Part shown: one piece after another, positions 45,670 through 54,000 of the stretch
Layout of the letters: each line of letters begins with the position of its first letter
Numbering within the stretch: position 1 is the stretch's first letter
The notes under the pieces: model-generated
What the model was told of the DNA's origin: nothing
What the model saw: the letters and a program-made list of their open reading frames with translations, nothing else
The model's database searches: none
Position numbers and translations under genes: made by a program
Assembly (NCBI GenBank): GCA_040079935.1
Contig: JBEBJI010000003.1
Coordinates: 91,879 to 155,878, forward strand
DNA: 64,000 nucleotides
Direction: 5' to 3'
DNA from: Methylotenera_A sp040079935
GTDB taxonomy: Bacteria; Pseudomonadota; Gammaproteobacteria; Burkholderiales; Methylophilaceae

Positions 45670-45673
45670 AAAT

Positions 45674-45711
45674 AAAACGAGACCTAACAAATATATTGTT
45701 GGCCTCGTTTT
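45674..45711. terminator. Bidirectional terminator between rpfG and the methyltransferase
   Basis: Stem AAAACGAG (45674-45681) with CTCGTTTT (45704-45711), extended imperfectly through CCTAACAA/TTGTTGG. A-run before and T-run after make it work in both directions between the convergent genes. Confidence 0.8.
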
Positions 45712-45727
45712 ATAAAAAAGTCCTCAG

Positions 45728-46600
45728 TTATTTAGGCAATACTTTTACAGAAATTGCCCTTTTTAGAGATACTTGAAGCACATCAAAATAGCCTGTTTCA
45801 AAGCAACTACTTGCACCAGTAAAATAAGTCCTGTAGTGCTCAAACAACTCTTCTCCATAACGCTCAATGATAATGTCTTTGTTAAGCTCTAGCCTTCTCT
45901 TCCACTCTTTTAAAGTAGGCACATAATCTAGTCCAATTCTATTCAGCGTAGCAATTTCATACTTATCTACTATGGCTGCCTGAATATCACTAATACTGGC
46001 CATTGCAGATCCTGGAAATACTCTTTGTAAGTATTTAGAACCTCTCAACTCAATTAAATTTTTAGGCGGCCTTGTAATAACAATAGTTTGAAGTGCTAAC
46101 TGTGCTTCTGGAGTTGAAATACTTAAGCACCAGTCAAAGAAATTTTTATATATATCACGATGGCGATTTGCAATATTATCCTCCTGCGTAGCAAAATGCT
46201 CAAAAGCACAAACAGACACAATTGCATCAAACTTTTTTTCTGGAATCGCGTAGCTTTGCCAAGGACAAAGATCGGCAGAAACATTCGCTTTTTTTGTATG
46301 ATTGATATATTTGAATTGTTCTGTGCTGATAGTTAAGCCATGCACATGCGTATTAGCAAACTTACCAACTATATCGTTCATAAAGCCACCCCAACCACAC
46401 CCAACGTCCATCACATTATGTGTGGGCTGAATATTAGCGTACTGGCTTAACCTATCAAATTTTGCTTCTTGTGCTTGCTCTAAATTTGTTGCGCTTCCCC
46501 ATAATCCTGTAGTGTAAGCTAGGTATTTTTTATCCAAAAAAAGTGCAAAAAAATCATTATCCACATCATAGTGAGCTTCAATATCTGCTTGTGTAGCCAT
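45728..46600 (-). CDS. Cyclopropane-fatty-acid-synthase-like SAM methyltransferase
   Basis: 290 residues, the short form like mycolic acid cyclopropane synthases, without the N-terminal domain of typical bacterial Cfa. It begins IEAHYDVDNDFFALFLDKK, has the SAM site VMDVGCGWGGF (about residues 63-73) and ends SCFETGYFDVLQVSLKR. Family members act on acyl chains, adding methyl, methylene or related groups. It sits inside the DSF locus between rpfG and rpfC on the opposite strand. A role in modifying the fatty-acid signal or membrane lipids in response to it is inference. Confidence 0.85.
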   Translation of the reverse strand: MATQADIEAHYDVDNDFFALFLDKKYLAYTTGLWGSATNLEQAQEAKFDRLSQYANIQPTHNVMDVGCGWGGFMNDIVGKFANTHVHGLTISTEQFKYINHTKKANVSADLCPWQSYAIPEKKFDAIVSVCAFEHFATQEDNIANRHRDIYKNFFDWCLSISTPEAQLALQTIVITRPPKNLIELRGSKYLQRVFPGSAMASISDIQAAIVDKYEIATLNRIGLDYVPTLKEWKRRLELNKDIIIERYGEELFEHYRTYFTGASSCFETGYFDVLQVSLKRAISVKVLPK

Positions 46601-46718
46601 TTATACCTCTGCCAAATAATTCCAAACGTCTAAATTATAAAGCTTAATCAAACTATTGCAGGATTAATTTAGAGAAACAAAATACGCTATATCAATAAGA
46701 ATATTTTGCGATAGTTCA

Positions 46719-46742
46719 TTTATTGTCACTTATGACAATAAA
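46719..46742. promoter_or_regulatory. Perfect palindrome in the divergent methyltransferase/rpfC promoter
   Basis: TTTATTGTCA-CTTA-TGACAATAAA: ten-base perfect arms around a four-base centre, about 120 bases from the methyltransferase start and 140 from the rpfC start. The size and symmetry suit a dimeric regulator (for instance TTGTC-N6-GACAA as a CRP/FNR-family-like site). Too AT-rich to be a terminator. Function inferred. Confidence 0.55.
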
Positions 46743-46880
46743 TTTCAGTTCTTATAATAAATAACTCTTAAAAATAATTAATAACCATCTGAATATAAAC
46801 AATTATTTATCGTATTCCGCACTGGCATAACCCTTGCTTAAGTATTTCTATAATAAAAATTTATATTGAGGAGAATTTTT

Positions 46881-49085
46881 ATGAGCGAAATATTATATTC
46901 ACCAATAAAAGCATTAAATTTCATGAGTGGCATCAAATCAAGACTTTCTAATATATTTAGGCTAGTCGAGATTGATAAGCATGGTGATGAGTATCAGCAA
47001 GCCGTGGCTAGGCTGGTACTGATGAGTTTAACCATACTCATCATACTGTTTTCTTATCAAAATATTCAACCTTCCATTTATGCAGCCATGGCTGGCTACG
47101 GCTTGATTACAATCGGTTTATTAGCTCACACGAGAATTAAATCTACCCCTAGCCAAAAAAGGCAGTTATTTGGCATTGTTTTGGATGTTTGCGCTACATC
47201 TCATGCGATGTATCTTACGAATGATGTAGGCGCTGTTTTTATAGGTGTTTACTTATGGCTAGTAATTGGCTACGGACTGAGATATGGCCGAACTATGCTT
47301 ATACTAACTTATATAGCTAGTTTGATAGGTTTTGTTGGTGCGAGCGTTCTAAGTAATCATTGGCAATTGAATCTAGTTGCATTTTATGGGCTTTTATTTA
47401 CGCTCATTAGTGTCCCTCTTTACGCAATCATTCTTCTTAATAAGTTAAAGGACGCCACCAATAAAGCCGAGAGTGCTAACAAAGCTAAAAGCCAGTTTTT
47501 ATCACACATGAGCCATGAAATACGCACACCACTTAACGGAATCGTGGGTGCGTGCAGTTTGTTAGCTAACACAACAATTAGCAAAGAACAAAAAAAACTA
47601 TTTGATGTTGTTCACTCATCTTCAGAATTATTGGTGCAGTTAGTGAATGATGTACTAGATATATCTCAAATTGAAAGTGGCAAAATTGTTAGCAAGGCAG
47701 ATAACTTTAATTTACGGCACTTAATAGAAAGTGCTGTAAATCTGTTTAGCTCCCAAGCGCAGGCAAAAAATATTTTACTTAGCTACGATATTGCAAATGA
47801 CACCCCGCTTATGTTACGGGGTGAGCTTTTACATATTAAACAAGTACTAGTTAATTTAATTGGTAATGCCGTTAAATTTACCGAGAGTGGTTCTGTAAGC
47901 GTCACTGTAAAAGTGACTAAACAGACTGAAGGCCAAGCTAGTATTCTATTTGAGGTTGTTGATACTGGCATTGGCATTGAAGAAGGCGCAATTAAAACGA
48001 TATTTGAAAGCTTCACTCAGGCCAACAATTCAATTAAAAACAAATTTGGCGGCACAGGCTTAGGTACTACCATATCAAAAAATCTAATTGCCTTTATGGG
48101 CGGTAACTTAAACGTAGAAAGTAAATTAGGCGTTGGCTCTAAATTTTGGTTTGAGCTTACACTAGGTAAAACTAGCGCAAATGAAATGGAGTACCAAATT
48201 GAGCCTAATTTGGTTAATGCCCAAGCAAGCTCTTCAGAAATAATAGTACTTAGCGACTTTAAAAAGCCTGCTAAAAAACAAATAAAATCGTATCGTGTTT
48301 TAGTCGCTGATGATAACGAAATAAACAGCATGATAATTACGCAAATTTTATTGCAGGAAAATCATCAAGTTGATGTAGTTAAAAATGGGGAGTTAGCCTT
48401 AGATAAACTTCGCGACTCAGATTACGATTTAATGATTTTAGACGGCAATATGCCAATTATGGGCGGCTTGGAAGTTATTCAAATATACCAAGCGCTAAAT
48501 ATTGGTCAGCCACAAGTGCCTGCCATTATTTTAAGTGCCGATGCGACAACAGAAACCATAGAATCATTTAAAGAGCTTGGTATTGGCGCTTATTTAACCA
48601 AACCTATCCAAGTTAATTTATTAATACAAACGATAGAAGACCTTGTTTCACAATCCAACTTTAAAACTGCTGAGGTGATTGACTACTCTAACGCAAAACT
48701 AGATAGTCAAAATGATGTAGTCTTATTAAACGTAAGTAGATTAGATGGCCTGAAGCAGCTCGATGCTAATAGCCGCTTTATTGAAAAATTAATACTTGAT
48801 TTTATGGCAGATACAGAGCAAAGAATGGTATCGCTAAACACTTATACCAAAGCGCGGGACTTTATAAAAATGAAAGCTTGTGCACATACAATAGCTGGCA
48901 GTTCTGGTAACGTAGGTGCTGAAGAATTAGCTAAGTTATGCGAGAGTTTGAGCCATATCAAGCCATCTGACAACTTTAAAGAAATTGAAGTATTAGTTGG
49001 TGATGTACAAGATATTTATGTGCGTAGTAAGGTGTTTTTATGGGATTACTTAAACCAACAAAGCATCGACCGGCAGATGCCATAA
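46881..49085 (+). CDS. rpfC: Hybrid sensor kinase RpfC (DSF sensor)
   Basis: 734 residues from the ATG at 46881, which follows a GAGGAG site; a TTG five codons upstream overlaps that site and is not used here. Five or six membrane helices (about 45-186) form the input region without a large periplasmic domain, as in RpfC. Then HisKA with H212 (SHEIRTPLNG), HATPase (NLIGNAVKFTES, GTGLGTTIS), receiver with D521 (MILDGNMPIMGG) and Hpt with H669 (CAHTIAGSSGNVGA). The phosphorelay order H-D-H and the convergent rpfF match the DSF receptor. It would signal to RpfG. Confidence 0.9.
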   Translation: MSEILYSPIKALNFMSGIKSRLSNIFRLVEIDKHGDEYQQAVARLVLMSLTILIILFSYQNIQPSIYAAMAGYGLITIGLLAHTRIKSTPSQKRQLFGIVLDVCATSHAMYLTNDVGAVFIGVYLWLVIGYGLRYGRTMLILTYIASLIGFVGASVLSNHWQLNLVAFYGLLFTLISVPLYAIILLNKLKDATNKAESANKAKSQFLSHMSHEIRTPLNGIVGACSLLANTTISKEQKKLFDVVHSSSELLVQLVNDVLDISQIESGKIVSKADNFNLRHLIESAVNLFSSQAQAKNILLSYDIANDTPLMLRGELLHIKQVLVNLIGNAVKFTESGSVSVTVKVTKQTEGQASILFEVVDTGIGIEEGAIKTIFESFTQANNSIKNKFGGTGLGTTISKNLIAFMGGNLNVESKLGVGSKFWFELTLGKTSANEMEYQIEPNLVNAQASSSEIIVLSDFKKPAKKQIKSYRVLVADDNEINSMIITQILLQENHQVDVVKNGELALDKLRDSDYDLMILDGNMPIMGGLEVIQIYQALNIGQPQVPAIILSADATTETIESFKELGIGAYLTKPIQVNLLIQTIEDLVSQSNFKTAEVIDYSNAKLDSQNDVVLLNVSRLDGLKQLDANSRFIEKLILDFMADTEQRMVSLNTYTKARDFIKMKACAHTIAGSSGNVGAEELAKLCESLSHIKPSDNFKEIEVLVGDVQDIYVRSKVFLWDYLNQQSIDRQMP

Positions 49086-49116
49086 TAATAAAACCCGTGC
49101 GAACGGGTTTTATTAT
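49085..49116. terminator. Bidirectional terminator between rpfC and rpfF
   Basis: Perfect 14-base stem (49085-49098 with 49103-49116; core AAAACCCGT/ACGGGTTTT) and loop GCGA, with A/T tracts on both sides. It starts at the last base of the rpfC stop codon and separates the convergent genes. Confidence 0.93.
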
Positions 49117-49125
49117 CTCGCTAAA

Positions 49126-50034
49126 TTAAGCACTTTGTCTTAATGGCACCACATTATTGACTGTAGGCACCGTCATATATTGCTTCTCTTGGCTGTAGAT
49201 AAAACGATCCATGATACTAAACTCTCTATCAGACAGCTTCAGAGCAACATCTACCCATAGTCTAGTGATGTCCATTAACTCATCATTTGTAATTGGGTTA
49301 ATATGGTTTTTAGCTTTTTGAGCTGCTAAATAACCATTAGAAAAACGTTTGTTTTTTTCTATCCAGTTATATACCGCTTTTTCACCTTCCCCATCATCTA
49401 CGAGCACGTCCACCAAGCCCATATCAAAGGCTTGTTCAGCGGTATATTGCTTGCCCTTAAGAATCATTTCATCTGCAATTTTAACGCCCGCTTTTCTAGC
49501 AACCAAGCTATATCCTCCCATGCCTGGGAACATATTAAATAAAATCTCAGGAAAGCCAAACACACTTTTACGCTCGGCAATCACAATATCGCTGGCTAAC
49601 ACTGCCTCAAGCCCTCCACCCAAGGCAAGCCCCTGTACCAAACTAATATTAATAATGGGCGAATTATTAAAGCGCGAAAGTTTATTGGTTAAAACATCAA
49701 TGCCTTTGGTTGCATAATTAAGCAATGCTTCTCTGTGCCTGTTAATAGACAGTTCGCGAATGAGCGCCAGATGCCCGCCCAAATTAAAAACATTAGGTGT
49801 AACAGAGGCCGCAACTGAGTATTTAATATGATGCACTTTATCGCCGTCATATAAAACGCCGCATGTGCTTTGAATTTCATTTTGGTGTTGCGTTAGCTCA
49901 TCTATAAGCTCTCGGTTAAAGCAAGGGATAATGTTTTTTTGATTAAAGCAGGTCCACAATACTTCATGACTTTCATCATATCGTATCGATAACTGCTTGA
50001 AATTGTTGCTCAGACCGCTATTTTGAATATTCAT
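49126..50034 (-). CDS. rpfF: DSF synthase RpfF (crotonase-fold thioesterase/dehydratase)
   Basis: 302 residues, enoyl-CoA hydratase fold. Makes cis-2-unsaturated fatty acids of the diffusible signal factor family from 3-hydroxyacyl-ACP. Both catalytic glutamates known from RpfF are present: E143 in LALGGGLEAVLA and E163 in GFPEILFNMFPGMGGYS. The latter motif separates DSF synthases from ordinary enoyl-CoA hydratases. It is convergent with rpfC, as in Xanthomonas. An AAGG site precedes the ATG, and two 21-base direct repeats lie just upstream. rpfB is not in the window. Confidence 0.93.
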   Translation of the reverse strand: MNIQNSGLSNNFKQLSIRYDESHEVLWTCFNQKNIIPCFNRELIDELTQHQNEIQSTCGVLYDGDKVHHIKYSVAASVTPNVFNLGGHLALIRELSINRHREALLNYATKGIDVLTNKLSRFNNSPIINISLVQGLALGGGLEAVLASDIVIAERKSVFGFPEILFNMFPGMGGYSLVARKAGVKIADEMILKGKQYTAEQAFDMGLVDVLVDDGEGEKAVYNWIEKNKRFSNGYLAAQKAKNHINPITNDELMDITRLWVDVALKLSDREFSIMDRFIYSQEKQYMTVPTVNNVVPLRQSA

Positions 50035-50040
50035 AAAATA

Positions 50041-50082
50041 CCTTCAATTACCAGTATAATGCCTTCAATTATCAGTATAATG
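50041..50082 (-). repeat. Two 21-base direct repeats before rpfF
   Basis: Two head-to-tail copies (50041-50061 and 50062-50082) differing at one base; the shared core is CAGTATAATG, which on the minus strand offers CATTATACTG with a TATACT -10-like box in each copy. They start seven bases before the rpfF ATG and may duplicate a promoter element or a regulator site. Confidence 0.6.
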
Positions 50083-50168
50083 CCAATCTAACTGTATTGC
50101 TTGGATAGAATCTAAGCTTAATAATAAATGTAATATAACCTATTTGGGTTGTCAAAGGATATAAGTTT

Positions 50169-50441
50169 ATGGTTGAACAAGCAATTTCACTACAAAATGA
50201 AATTAAGGACTTCTTGGTTGATGTATTAAAGCAAGAAAATAAAATTGATGTCACTCAGTTAAAACTTGATAGCCACCTGAAAGATTTAGATATAGATTCG
50301 TTTGGTTTTTTAGAAATAATTTTTAATATTGAGCATCAATACAATATCTCTTTCCCGAAAAATTTTGACCATATTAAAACCTTGCAAGATGTAATCAATG
50401 TAACGCATGATTTAGTGCTTGCAAAAAATATAGCTGCTTAA
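50169..50441 (+). CDS. Acyl carrier protein
   Basis: 90 residues, acidic four-helix type. The phosphopantetheine serine is S44 in LKDLDIDSFGFLEI; the usual DSL is DSF here. It is not the housekeeping acpP, which normally sits between fabG and fabF in the fab cluster. It is divergent from rpfF with a 134-base gap and 20 bases upstream of a ketosynthase gene. It probably carries the acyl chain for a special lipid, plausibly the RpfF substrate. AAGGA precedes the ATG. Confidence 0.9.
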   Translation: MVEQAISLQNEIKDFLVDVLKQENKIDVTQLKLDSHLKDLDIDSFGFLEIIFNIEHQYNISFPKNFDHIKTLQDVINVTHDLVLAKNIAA

Positions 50442-50461
50442 AAATGTTGATCTAGCCTGAC

Positions 50462-51706
50462 ATGTCAAACTACCGTCGCGTTGTAATTACCGGCTTTAGC
50501 GTCGTATCCCCGTTAGGTAATACCATAGAAGATTTAACGCTTAACGTGTTTGCGGGCAAATCGGGCATTAAGGTACTGGAAGCCGCATTTACAGATAAGT
50601 TAATATGCAAAGTTGCAGCGCAAGCTAATTTTAAACCCGAAGATTATTTTAGTAAAAAAAGTGATTACGCTATTCTTGATCGCAATGGTCAGATGGCGCT
50701 ACACTCAAGCATTGAAGCGGCTAAGCACGCTAAATTACAGTTAAATGATGAGCAAAAGTCGCGTACTGGTGTGTATGTAGGCACTGGAATGGGTGGTGCA
50801 TTGTCAGTTGAAGATGGCTACCAAACGCTTTATACCAAAGGTGAAAATCGTCTAAAACCATACACGGTTTTAATGTGTATGTATAACAGCGCGGCCGCGG
50901 CCATCGCAACACATTTTGCTACTTCTGGCCCAAATCATACATATTCAACAGCGTGCTCATCTTCTGCCGTGGCTATTGGCCAAGCGATGAGAGATATTAG
51001 GCACGGCTATGCTGACATTGCATTAGCAGGTGGCACTGATGCCATTTTATCTTACGCTAGCATTAAATCTTGGGAGGCGATTAGAACTCTAGCCGATGAG
51101 GATAAAGACGATTTGAGTGCCTCATGCAAACCTTTCTCGGCCAATCGTACAGGCTTGGTTATTGGGGAGGGCGCTGCCATGCTGGTGTTAGAAGAATACG
51201 AACATGCAAAAGCACGTGGCGCTAAAATTTATGCTGAAATTGTAGGCTATGGCGCTGCAAACGATTATCAACATATTGCAGTACCGTCTGTTGAAGGGCA
51301 AGCGGCCACCATGGCAGCAGCACTTAAAGATTCTGGCCTAAACCCAACGGATATTCAGTATATTAATGCGCATGGCACAGGCACTGTTTTTAACGACATT
51401 ACCGAAACCGATGCCATTAAAAAAGTATTCGGCTCTCATGCTTACAATTTAAGTGTCAGCTCAACCAAATCTATGCACGGGCATTTAATGGGCGCTGCAG
51501 GCGCACTTGAGGCAGTGATAACCACGCTGGCTGTTTACTCAGACAAATTACCACCGACCATTAACTTAAAACTACCCGACCCAAAATGTGATTTAGATTA
51601 TGTACCTAACATCACAAAATCTGTCCCGCGACTAGATTATGCAATGTCAAACTCATTTGCTTTTGGTGGCACAGGGGCCAGTTTAATATTTAAAAAACTC
51701 AATTAG
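50462..51706 (+). CDS. Beta-ketoacyl-ACP synthase, FabF-like
   Basis: 414 residues, condensing enzyme (KAS II type). The catalytic triad is C165 (YSTACSSSA), H304 (INAHGTGT) and H341 (SMHGHLMGAAG). The lysine of SSTKSMHG is also present. Complete and apparently active. It follows the ACP gene by 20 bases, so the two form a pair that can elongate acyl chains outside the main fatty-acid synthase. Next to rpfF it may make or tailor the chain length of the signal precursor; that is inference. It could instead serve an unrelated lipid. Confidence 0.93.
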   Translation: MSNYRRVVITGFSVVSPLGNTIEDLTLNVFAGKSGIKVLEAAFTDKLICKVAAQANFKPEDYFSKKSDYAILDRNGQMALHSSIEAAKHAKLQLNDEQKSRTGVYVGTGMGGALSVEDGYQTLYTKGENRLKPYTVLMCMYNSAAAAIATHFATSGPNHTYSTACSSSAVAIGQAMRDIRHGYADIALAGGTDAILSYASIKSWEAIRTLADEDKDDLSASCKPFSANRTGLVIGEGAAMLVLEEYEHAKARGAKIYAEIVGYGAANDYQHIAVPSVEGQAATMAAALKDSGLNPTDIQYINAHGTGTVFNDITETDAIKKVFGSHAYNLSVSSTKSMHGHLMGAAGALEAVITTLAVYSDKLPPTINLKLPDPKCDLDYVPNITKSVPRLDYAMSNSFAFGGTGASLIFKKLN

Positions 51707-51866
51707 AAAATATTTACTAGATTTCTTCAATTGTTGCAATAAAACAACATTAACCAACTAAAGTTATGGCTGAATCTGTAGCTAAAATACTTTAAATCAA
51801 TCGTATAACTTATCCACATGATATTATTTATTCGGTTTTACTTACATATCTGTGAAGGCTAGTACT

Positions 51867-53138
51867 ATGAAAAAAATATTATTAAGTTGTGTTATTTTTA
51901 CAACACCAATCGCCGCACATGCAGCGGGTTTTGCGCTCATCGAACAAAGCGGTAGCGGCATGGGTAACGCCTATGCAGGAGGCGCTGCAGTTGCTGAAGA
52001 TGCTAGCACGATATTTTTTAATCCCGCTGGCATGACTTATATTCAAGGAACACAAGCGGTTGGCGCTTTGCACTTAATCAAGCCGAATGCGGAGTTTAAC
52101 AACCAAGGCTCAGTTGCTGCTGACTTCCCTGGCCCTTCGCCTGCAAAACCGTTGGGTAATGAAGGCCCGAATGCTGGCGATTTAGCTTTCGTACCAAACT
52201 TTTATTTCAAAACAGACTTAAACGAGAATGTAAAATTAGGCCTTGGAATCAACGCTCCTTTTGGCCTCAAAACCGAGTATGACAAAGAGTGGCTAGGCCG
52301 CTTTCAGGCAGATATGTCTGAAGTCAAAACTATCAACATTAACCCATCCATCGCTTTCAAAGTCAGTGACCAACTTTCGCTAGGCTTTGGCTTTTCCGTC
52401 ATGCGCGCAGAGGCCACGCTTACGCGTGCAGTGAATTTTCCGGGGGGGGCAGGTTCGCAAGGCAGTGTAAAGATTGAAGGAGATGACTGGGGCTTTGGTT
52501 TTAACCTTGGCGCTATTTACCAAGCCACTGCTGATACGCGTATCGGATTAGCATATCGCTCAAAGGTAGAGCAACACTTAGAGGGTGATGTCAAGTTTAG
52601 ACGACCTACAGGCATCCCATTCGCTGCAGCCCCTGACGGTGATGTAAAAGCCGATGTTTCTCTTCCGGGAAGTTTATCCTTTAGCGCATTTAGTCACTTA
52701 AATGATAAATGGGATTTAATGGGTGACGTCACTTGGACACGCTGGAGCCAATTTGAAAAATTAGCGGTTTATCGTGATAACGGCACTTTATTAACCGTCA
52801 CGCCAGAAAACTGGGAAAACACCATGCGCTATTCTATTGGTGCGAATTATCACTACAGTGATGCCGTTAAACTACGCGCTGGCTTGGCTTATGATGAAGA
52901 GGCCATTAAAGATGAATTCCGTACGGCGCGTATTCCTGGCAATGACAGAAAATGGTTATCGCTAGGCGCAAGCTATGTGATGTCGCCTGCGTCTAAGTTT
53001 GATGTGGGTTATTCGCATTTATTTATTAGTGACGCTTCAATTGATGATAACCAAATAGCTACAGGTAATGGTCGTGTACGCGGCGATTTTGAAGGCAGTG
53101 TAGATATTTTAAGTATGCAATATACGCACAATTTCTAA
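51867..53138 (+). CDS. FadL/TodX-family outer-membrane fatty-acid channel
   Basis: 423 residues from the ATG at 51867 (GAAGG before it; a GTG at 51852 is a less likely start). Signal peptide about 1-19, then the FadL hallmark GFALIEQSGSGMGNAYAGGA and STIFFNPAGM, and a beta-barrel ending in an aromatic residue (YTHNF). FadL proteins admit hydrophobic molecules such as long-chain fatty acids. Placed at the end of the DSF locus, it is a candidate for uptake or release of the signal, although a general hydrocarbon role is equally possible. 160 bases separate it from the ketosynthase, so it may have its own promoter. Confidence 0.92.
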   Translation: MKKILLSCVIFTTPIAAHAAGFALIEQSGSGMGNAYAGGAAVAEDASTIFFNPAGMTYIQGTQAVGALHLIKPNAEFNNQGSVAADFPGPSPAKPLGNEGPNAGDLAFVPNFYFKTDLNENVKLGLGINAPFGLKTEYDKEWLGRFQADMSEVKTININPSIAFKVSDQLSLGFGFSVMRAEATLTRAVNFPGGAGSQGSVKIEGDDWGFGFNLGAIYQATADTRIGLAYRSKVEQHLEGDVKFRRPTGIPFAAAPDGDVKADVSLPGSLSFSAFSHLNDKWDLMGDVTWTRWSQFEKLAVYRDNGTLLTVTPENWENTMRYSIGANYHYSDAVKLRAGLAYDEEAIKDEFRTARIPGNDRKWLSLGASYVMSPASKFDVGYSHLFISDASIDDNQIATGNGRVRGDFEGSVDILSMQYTHNF

Positions 53139-53219
53139 TCAGAATATTTAAAAATATGTGCTCTGCAACCCGCATGGATATTGGCCTGCAGGGCATATAA
53201 ACCTAGATTGAATATGCTA

Positions 53220-53247
53220 AAATGGCTTGCACTAATGCAAGCCATTT
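53220..53247. terminator. Bidirectional terminator between fadL and ccmI
   Basis: Perfect 12-base stem AAATGGCTTGCA / TGCAAGCCATTT with loop CTAA. Ends both the fadL-like gene and the ccm operon, 27 bases after the ccmI stop. Confidence 0.9.
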
Positions 53248-53274
53248 ATATTTGGTGAGTCAATTACTTCTTTG

Positions 53275-54000
53275 CTATTTTTTAGTGCTTAACGCCTTTG
53301 CTTCAGCAATATTAGCTGCGACATCGTTTGCCAACGCGGTGTCTTCTTTGCTAATGAGCGGCTGTAGATGTTCCCAAATGCCAATGGCTTTTTTGTAATC
53401 CGCATTTTTAAATGCAATGGTGCCCGCCAGCAATAAAGCTTTGGGATGGTTTGGGTCTAACTTTAGCGCTTTTTCTACCAGCTCATTTGCTTTTTCATCA
53501 AACTGTCCTCCTGTGGTAACCGCCAAAGCATCTGCGTAATCGGCAAATAATTGCGGATCATTCGGTGTCAAATTCACGGCTTTTTCAAACGCGCCTACCG
53601 CATCTTTATGTTGCTTTAATTCAACATAAGAATGCGCCAGTAGCGCCCAACCATCAGCATTTTCAGGGTCTTTTTCTAGCTTATCTGCCAACCTTTGTGC
53701 CATTGCGCCTAAGTCGCCCATTTCATGTCCACCCCCCATTGCAGGCGTAGCATCCATGCCCATAGATGGCATCGGCATGCTTGGCTTGCTTACACTAGGC
53801 GCATCTGGGTTACCCGCTTTCCAATAAATTAAGCTAGCCATAATGGGCACCAGCAAAACAACTCCCAACATAGGATTGATTTTTGAGATTTTTTCGCCTG
53901 TTGTGTTTTCATTAACGACAGGTTTTTTAAGCGCAGAGGTAAAAATATAGGTCGCAACTACGCCCAAAATAAAACCGATGATTAGCGAGGTCATATTCAC
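53275..54000 (-). CDS. ccmI: Cytochrome c maturation protein CcmI
   Basis: 241 residues, short form. Two membrane helices (about 5-22 and 45-63) are followed by a Met/Gly/Pro-rich linker and TPR units (about 105-225), which hold apocytochrome c for haem attachment. The start is GTG overlapping the ccmH stop (GTGA); an ATG two codons later is also possible. Last gene of the ccm operon. TPRs could receive the giant multihaem cytochrome encoded upstream. Confidence 0.9.
   Translation of the reverse strand: MNMTSLIIGFILGVVATYIFTSALKKPVVNENTTGEKISKINPMLGVVLLVPIMASLIYWKAGNPDAPSVSKPSMPMPSMGMDATPAMGGGHEMGDLGAMAQRLADKLEKDPENADGWALLAHSYVELKQHKDAVGAFEKAVNLTPNDPQLFADYADALAVTTGGQFDEKANELVEKALKLDPNHPKALLLAGTIAFKNADYKKAIGIWEHLQPLISKEDTALANDVAANIAEAKALSTKK

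Noticed and set aside
46866..46880. TTG start for rpfC, five codons upstream of the ATG
   Set aside because: The TTG lies inside the GAGGAG ribosome site serving the ATG at 46881.
49126..50034. Ordinary enoyl-CoA hydratase
   Set aside because: The GFPE..F..FPGMGGYS motif, the position of both glutamates and the convergent rpfC point to a DSF synthase.
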